DNA from: a virus
DNA: 64,000 nucleotides
Direction: 5' to 3' (one strand)
Virus record (IMG/VR): IMGVR_UViG_3300034418_003613
Span: 1 to 64,000 of that record
The notes under the pieces are model-generated. The model saw only the letters and a list, made by a program, of their open reading frames with translations. It searched no databases and had not been told where the DNA came from. Shown here piece by piece: positions 60,812 to 64,000 of this stretch (positions within the stretch are counted from its first letter, which is position 1; each line of letters begins with the position of its first letter). The position numbers were made by a program, and so were the translations under genes.

Positions 60812-63800
60812 ATGGCTAGATGTCCAAATAGAAATACCCCGGAGTATAAAGCGTTGATGGGAGTATTTAAAACTAACCTGGCGACAGATAATGTTATCAA
60901 TGCCTGGCAAGATTTGAATAAGAGTGAGGCTTTTCCTACAGTAGAGGAGGCTAATGAGTTTATGAGCCGAAACAAAACTCTATATGCGTTAAAGCAAAGA
61001 GAGTTTGGTGAGGCTCTATTAGGTAATCTTAGCAGGCTTAGGTATATCAGCCGGTACAAGGACAAGTACTATGTCAATAACTCTGCTATCTCCACCTGGG
61101 ATAATGAAACTTGGGAGTTCAACCAGAAAGAGTTGGAGAAGAATCTTACTCTTATTAAAAGATACCTGCGTGTAAATAATATTCCAGAGGCTGCTGTAGA
61201 GATCAGAAAGACAAAAAGGAGTTATGAGATCTCAGTCAAGGATAATATGTTCTCACCTAGAGATATCATAGAGATAGAAAAGCAGAGAACATCTCCACGT
61301 TCTCATGCACTTCTTGAGCATCTAACAAAAATCACCCCTGGTTTGAACATTGCTGTAATGACAGTTGGTGAGGCAAGAGCTTTCTATGAGTCATTACCAG
61401 AGGAGCAGAAAGCTAATGTACCTTTTGATAAGGTCAAGTCTTTCTTTGTGAAGGATCAGGTTATCCTTATTAAGGGAAGAACTAGTAATGAAACAGCAAT
61501 AGAAGAAATACTTCATCCATTTGTTGACGGACTACTAATTGATAACCCTGAGCTATTTGACTCTTTATTAAAAGAAGCCAAGACAAACTTTCCTGTACTC
61601 TGGCAAACTATTCAAGATTCATATTCTGATCGTAGAGGGTTTACGCTGCAGCACAGAAACTTAGAATTAGTTACACAAGCACTTTCCAGGCACTTCAATA
61701 AAGAATTTGAGACCACTCCAACCAAGTCTTTTAAAGAGAAGATCAAAGAATTCTTAGAATGGTTTGCTAGCATAATCAAAGACTTCAACAAGTATCTTAC
61801 TGGTGTAGACTTAGTTATCAAGCCTAGTATGATCAAACCCAATGCAACTTTAACTGATATAGCTAAGCTGATAAATACATCAGATATTACTCTTCAGGTT
61901 GATAGGGTTGCTGATTCTAAAGTCCGCTATAGTCTCTCTCCTGAAATGCAGTCAACTCTTGATTATGCATTAAGACAAAGCAATGAGTTACAACAGGCTG
62001 TAATAAAACGCATGTTTAATGCTGCTATGCTAGCTGAGACGGAGTTTGATAGTCTTACAGTTAGTGATGCTAATCCTTCAGAGACTAGCAGTCTTGTAGC
62101 TTTTCATGAGGCTGATCATTCCTATATGGATATAGTAAATGGTGAGCCTTATCTCTCTACTACTACAGCAATCAAAGGTAAGATGGACCCGGAGAAAGAA
62201 GCTGAGGTCCAACTTAATCTAGATATAGGGAATGAGTTTGACATGATGCTTACTGCTATTGCATCAGATAAACTATTTGAAGATATCAAAGATCAGATCA
62301 AACTTCTTGATCCAGTCAAAGCAGAAGCTGCATATTCAACCTTGCATGCAATGTATAGGGCTGTTACACCTGAAGGAGCTGTGGCTATTCCTCAGGTTGT
62401 CTTGCATGATAGAGAAAGTAAGATTGCCGGACTTGCAGATCTTATAGTTATTACTAAAGAAGGTAAGATCAGAATTGTTGATCTAAAGACCAGCAAAAAC
62501 TTTGTTAGAAATAATGAGAGTTATGATGGTACAAAATGGGACTTACCATCAACATCACTGTTAAAGAGAAAAGGTTTTGACAAACTCTCAACTAAGCAGC
62601 AACATAACTTACAAGTGGCTATCTATAGAAGGATGGCTCAGAACATGGGTTATGAGGTTGACCAAAGTGAGTTTGCTTTAACTACAATCCACATCAAAGT
62701 TGATATAGAAGGTAAAGGAAAAGACCAAAAGTTCTTGGGAACATTCCAGGTAGATGATCTAGTACCTCATGCACCAAGTCAGAATCTAAATATGGTGAAC
62801 GCTCTTGTTCCCTTATTTGTAGATCCCGAGGTTAAGGAAGAGCTAGATGAAGAAGCTTTACTTTCTGATGATACACCAATTGATGAGAAGACCTTCTTAG
62901 ATGAGGACGAAGCTAAGATGGATATGCTTGATTCAGCTGGTCTAACTGAGTATGCTGTAATTGGTGGTGCACTGGAAGCCTACAAGGGTGCTCTTATTAA
63001 GAAGCAAAAGGCTCTTGAAATGATCCGCAGTAACATCTTTATGGACAGAAGTAAAGATGAGACTAGAGAATATATCTTCAACTCAATTGCTGCTATTTCT
63101 TTAGCCCGATCACAAGACGGGAAGGTGCAGAGTGCCTTATTTACACAGCTCTTGAAAGACGGTCTACGTGAGGTTAGAAAGTTTGTCCAGTTTATTGAAG
63201 ACCCACAAAACTTTGGTAAGCCCGAGTATATCAGCTATGCTCTGAACTTTGATAGATTTATTGAGACATATAGAGGTCTGTATAGTTTACAAGATACCGG
63301 GGATCTTAACGCTACCCAAAGAAGTTTGATTCTAAACTTTCAGATAGAGCTGAATAAACTTAAGGGTGATAAACAAACTGAAGGCATCATTGATGAAGCT
63401 ATTACCAACTATAGTAGAGAGATAGTTAAGAGTACCTCAAGTAAAGAGTTTACTGAGGCAGAGCTTGATGACCTCTTTACTATGGTTCAAGATATAAGCT
63501 ACCTTGAGTATCAGACCGGAGATCTTGCTACATCCAAGGATACAATCTTGGCTGTGATGGACAAGATATACAAGGCTAAGAAACAAGAGCTTCTAGATAA
63601 ATTAGAAACCAGAGACGCTTTAATACGTCAGAAGGCTGCCCGTTTACAACGCTTATCTCCAAATACAGATCCTCAGGAACTATATAAGTTCATGATTGAA
63701 TTTGATGAGGATGGAGTTCCAACAGGAAGTTATGTCCAAAGACTTGGTAAGAACTACTATGGTAAGTTACAAGAGTTAAGAGAAAAGCTTTTTGATGAGA

Positions 63801-64000
63801 ATGGTCAATGGAAAGAGTATAGGGATGTAACAGATCTAGACACCGCATCAGATGCAGATATTGCTTTCAATAAGGAATTATCAGAAGCTAGAGAAGAGTA
63901 TGGTAACTTCTGGAGAGCTGAGACAAAAGGTTTAGAGGGTAAACCTATATCGGGAAACTACCACTACTACGATAAGAAGTTTACAGATGAAAGAAAGAAG
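60812..64000 (+). CDS. Partial: degenerate zincin plus PD-(D/E)XK nuclease protein
   Basis: The gene starts at ATG 60812, three bases after the polymerase stop, and stays open for 1063 codons to the window edge, so the C terminus is missing. Residues about 200-310 resemble the zincin region of the polymerase, including the following helix (FLEWFASIIKDF), but the HExxH is E231-E-I-L-H235, so the first metal ligand is lost. Residues about 430-640 form a RecB-like nuclease with D543 (GLADLIV), D557-L-K559 (VDLKTSK) and Q601-x3-Y605, opening with FHEADHSYMD as in the nuclease at 2945. The rest is helical. It may be a partner or substrate of the polymerase polyprotein. Confidence 0.8.
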   Translation, partial: MARCPNRNTPEYKALMGVFKTNLATDNVINAWQDLNKSEAFPTVEEANEFMSRNKTLYALKQREFGEALLGNLSRLRYISRYKDKYYVNNSAISTWDNETWEFNQKELEKNLTLIKRYLRVNNIPEAAVEIRKTKRSYEISVKDNMFSPRDIIEIEKQRTSPRSHALLEHLTKITPGLNIAVMTVGEARAFYESLPEEQKANVPFDKVKSFFVKDQVILIKGRTSNETAIEEILHPFVDGLLIDNPELFDSLLKEAKTNFPVLWQTIQDSYSDRRGFTLQHRNLELVTQALSRHFNKEFETTPTKSFKEKIKEFLEWFASIIKDFNKYLTGVDLVIKPSMIKPNATLTDIAKLINTSDITLQVDRVADSKVRYSLSPEMQSTLDYALRQSNELQQAVIKRMFNAAMLAETEFDSLTVSDANPSETSSLVAFHEADHSYMDIVNGEPYLSTTTAIKGKMDPEKEAEVQLNLDIGNEFDMMLTAIASDKLFEDIKDQIKLLDPVKAEAAYSTLHAMYRAVTPEGAVAIPQVVLHDRESKIAGLADLIVITKEGKIRIVDLKTSKNFVRNNESYDGTKWDLPSTSLLKRKGFDKLSTKQQHNLQVAIYRRMAQNMGYEVDQSEFALTTIHIKVDIEGKGKDQKFLGTFQVDDLVPHAPSQNLNMVNALVPLFVDPEVKEELDEEALLSDDTPIDEKTFLDEDEAKMDMLDSAGLTEYAVIGGALEAYKGALIKKQKALEMIRSNIFMDRSKDETREYIFNSIAAISLARSQDGKVQSALFTQLLKDGLREVRKFVQFIEDPQNFGKPEYISYALNFDRFIETYRGLYSLQDTGDLNATQRSLILNFQIELNKLKGDKQTEGIIDEAITNYSREIVKSTSSKEFTEAELDDLFTMVQDISYLEYQTGDLATSKDTILAVMDKIYKAKKQELLDKLETRDALIRQKAARLQRLSPNTDPQELYKFMIEFDEDGVPTGSYVQRLGKNYYGKLQELREKLFDENGQWKEYRDVTDLDTASDADIAFNKELSEAREEYGNFWRAETKGLEGKPISGNYHYYDKKFTDERKK

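Noticed and set aside
61502-61516. Active zinc protease in the partial last gene
   Set aside because: The motif is EEILH, without the first His ligand; only a degenerate zincin-like fold can be claimed.
1-64000. Alternative genetic code (TAG or TGA read as amino acid), as known in some crAss-like phages
   Set aside because: All three stops end genes at sensible places with short overlaps to the next start, and no essential ORF is interrupted by an in-frame stop.
1-64000. Diversity-generating retroelement, tRNA genes, CRISPR array or integrase
   Set aside because: No reverse transcriptase motif, cloverleaf, regular repeat-spacer pattern or recombinase signature was seen; such parts may lie elsewhere in the genome.

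Overview
This window is the late (virion and packaging) half of a large tailed-phage genome, almost certainly a crAss-like phage (order Crassvirales) of a Bacteroidota host. The evidence is the gene order: IHF/HU-like protein, PD-(D/E)XK nuclease, large terminase, portal, acidic scaffold-like protein, major capsid protein, ring-type connector proteins, a very large tail 'muzzle'-like protein, several giant cargo-type proteins, and a giant polyprotein carrying the DxDxD loop of a crAss-type virion RNA polymerase. Every gene I accept is on the + strand, coding density is very high, the DNA is AT-rich, Shine-Dalgarno sequences are rare, and TAA, TAG and TGA all act as normal stops. No tRNA, integrase, insertion sequence, CRISPR array or gene-free stretch over 300 bases was seen. 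The last gene runs off the right edge.

Layout. (1) 1-2942: small genes, including an unlisted 35-residue CxxC microprotein, an amidase endolysin, a winged-helix-like protein, an IHF/HU-like protein and a Cys-rich zinc-ribbon-like protein. (2) 2945-9486: packaging (RecB-like nuclease, two small proteins, TerL, portal). (3) 9621-12587: scaffold-like protein and capsid protein, closed by a strong terminator. (4) 12653-17344: small head proteins, a ring-type protein, an abundant-looking structural protein in its own promoter-terminator unit, and small Cys-rich proteins. (5) 17447-21387: Cys-rich, FN3/Ig-containing fibre-type proteins. (6) 21496-27097: a calcineurin-like phosphoesterase, connector proteins, two fibre proteins that share an N-terminal anchor, and four small Lys-rich proteins. 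(7) 27109-37769: a 2124-residue muzzle-like protein with an inserted von Willebrand A domain, then a 1428-residue protein with LysM and two lysozyme-like domains. (8) 37812-64000: three cargo-type proteins, the 4940-residue RNA polymerase polyprotein with a zincin (HEAFH) motif, and a partial protein joining a degenerate zincin (EEILH) to a RecB-like nuclease.

How it fits together. A repeated motif, TTTGTATATTATWNNTRTA, stands in front of seven genes and, with four intrinsic terminators, divides the late region into transcription units. A separate leader motif, AAAACCAA, lies 4-6 bases before the start codon of four genes. Most genes inside units touch or overlap (TAATG, ATGA, TGATG), suggesting coupled translation. 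The cargo and polymerase proteins are probably packed in the capsid and ejected: cell-wall enzymes open the envelope and the polymerase starts early transcription. The most unusual points are the polymerase-protease polyprotein and its degenerate-zincin/nuclease neighbour, the vWA insertion in the tail protein, a beta-barrel-like segment in a cargo protein, and a short LPKxQ-type motif recurring across the cargo proteins.
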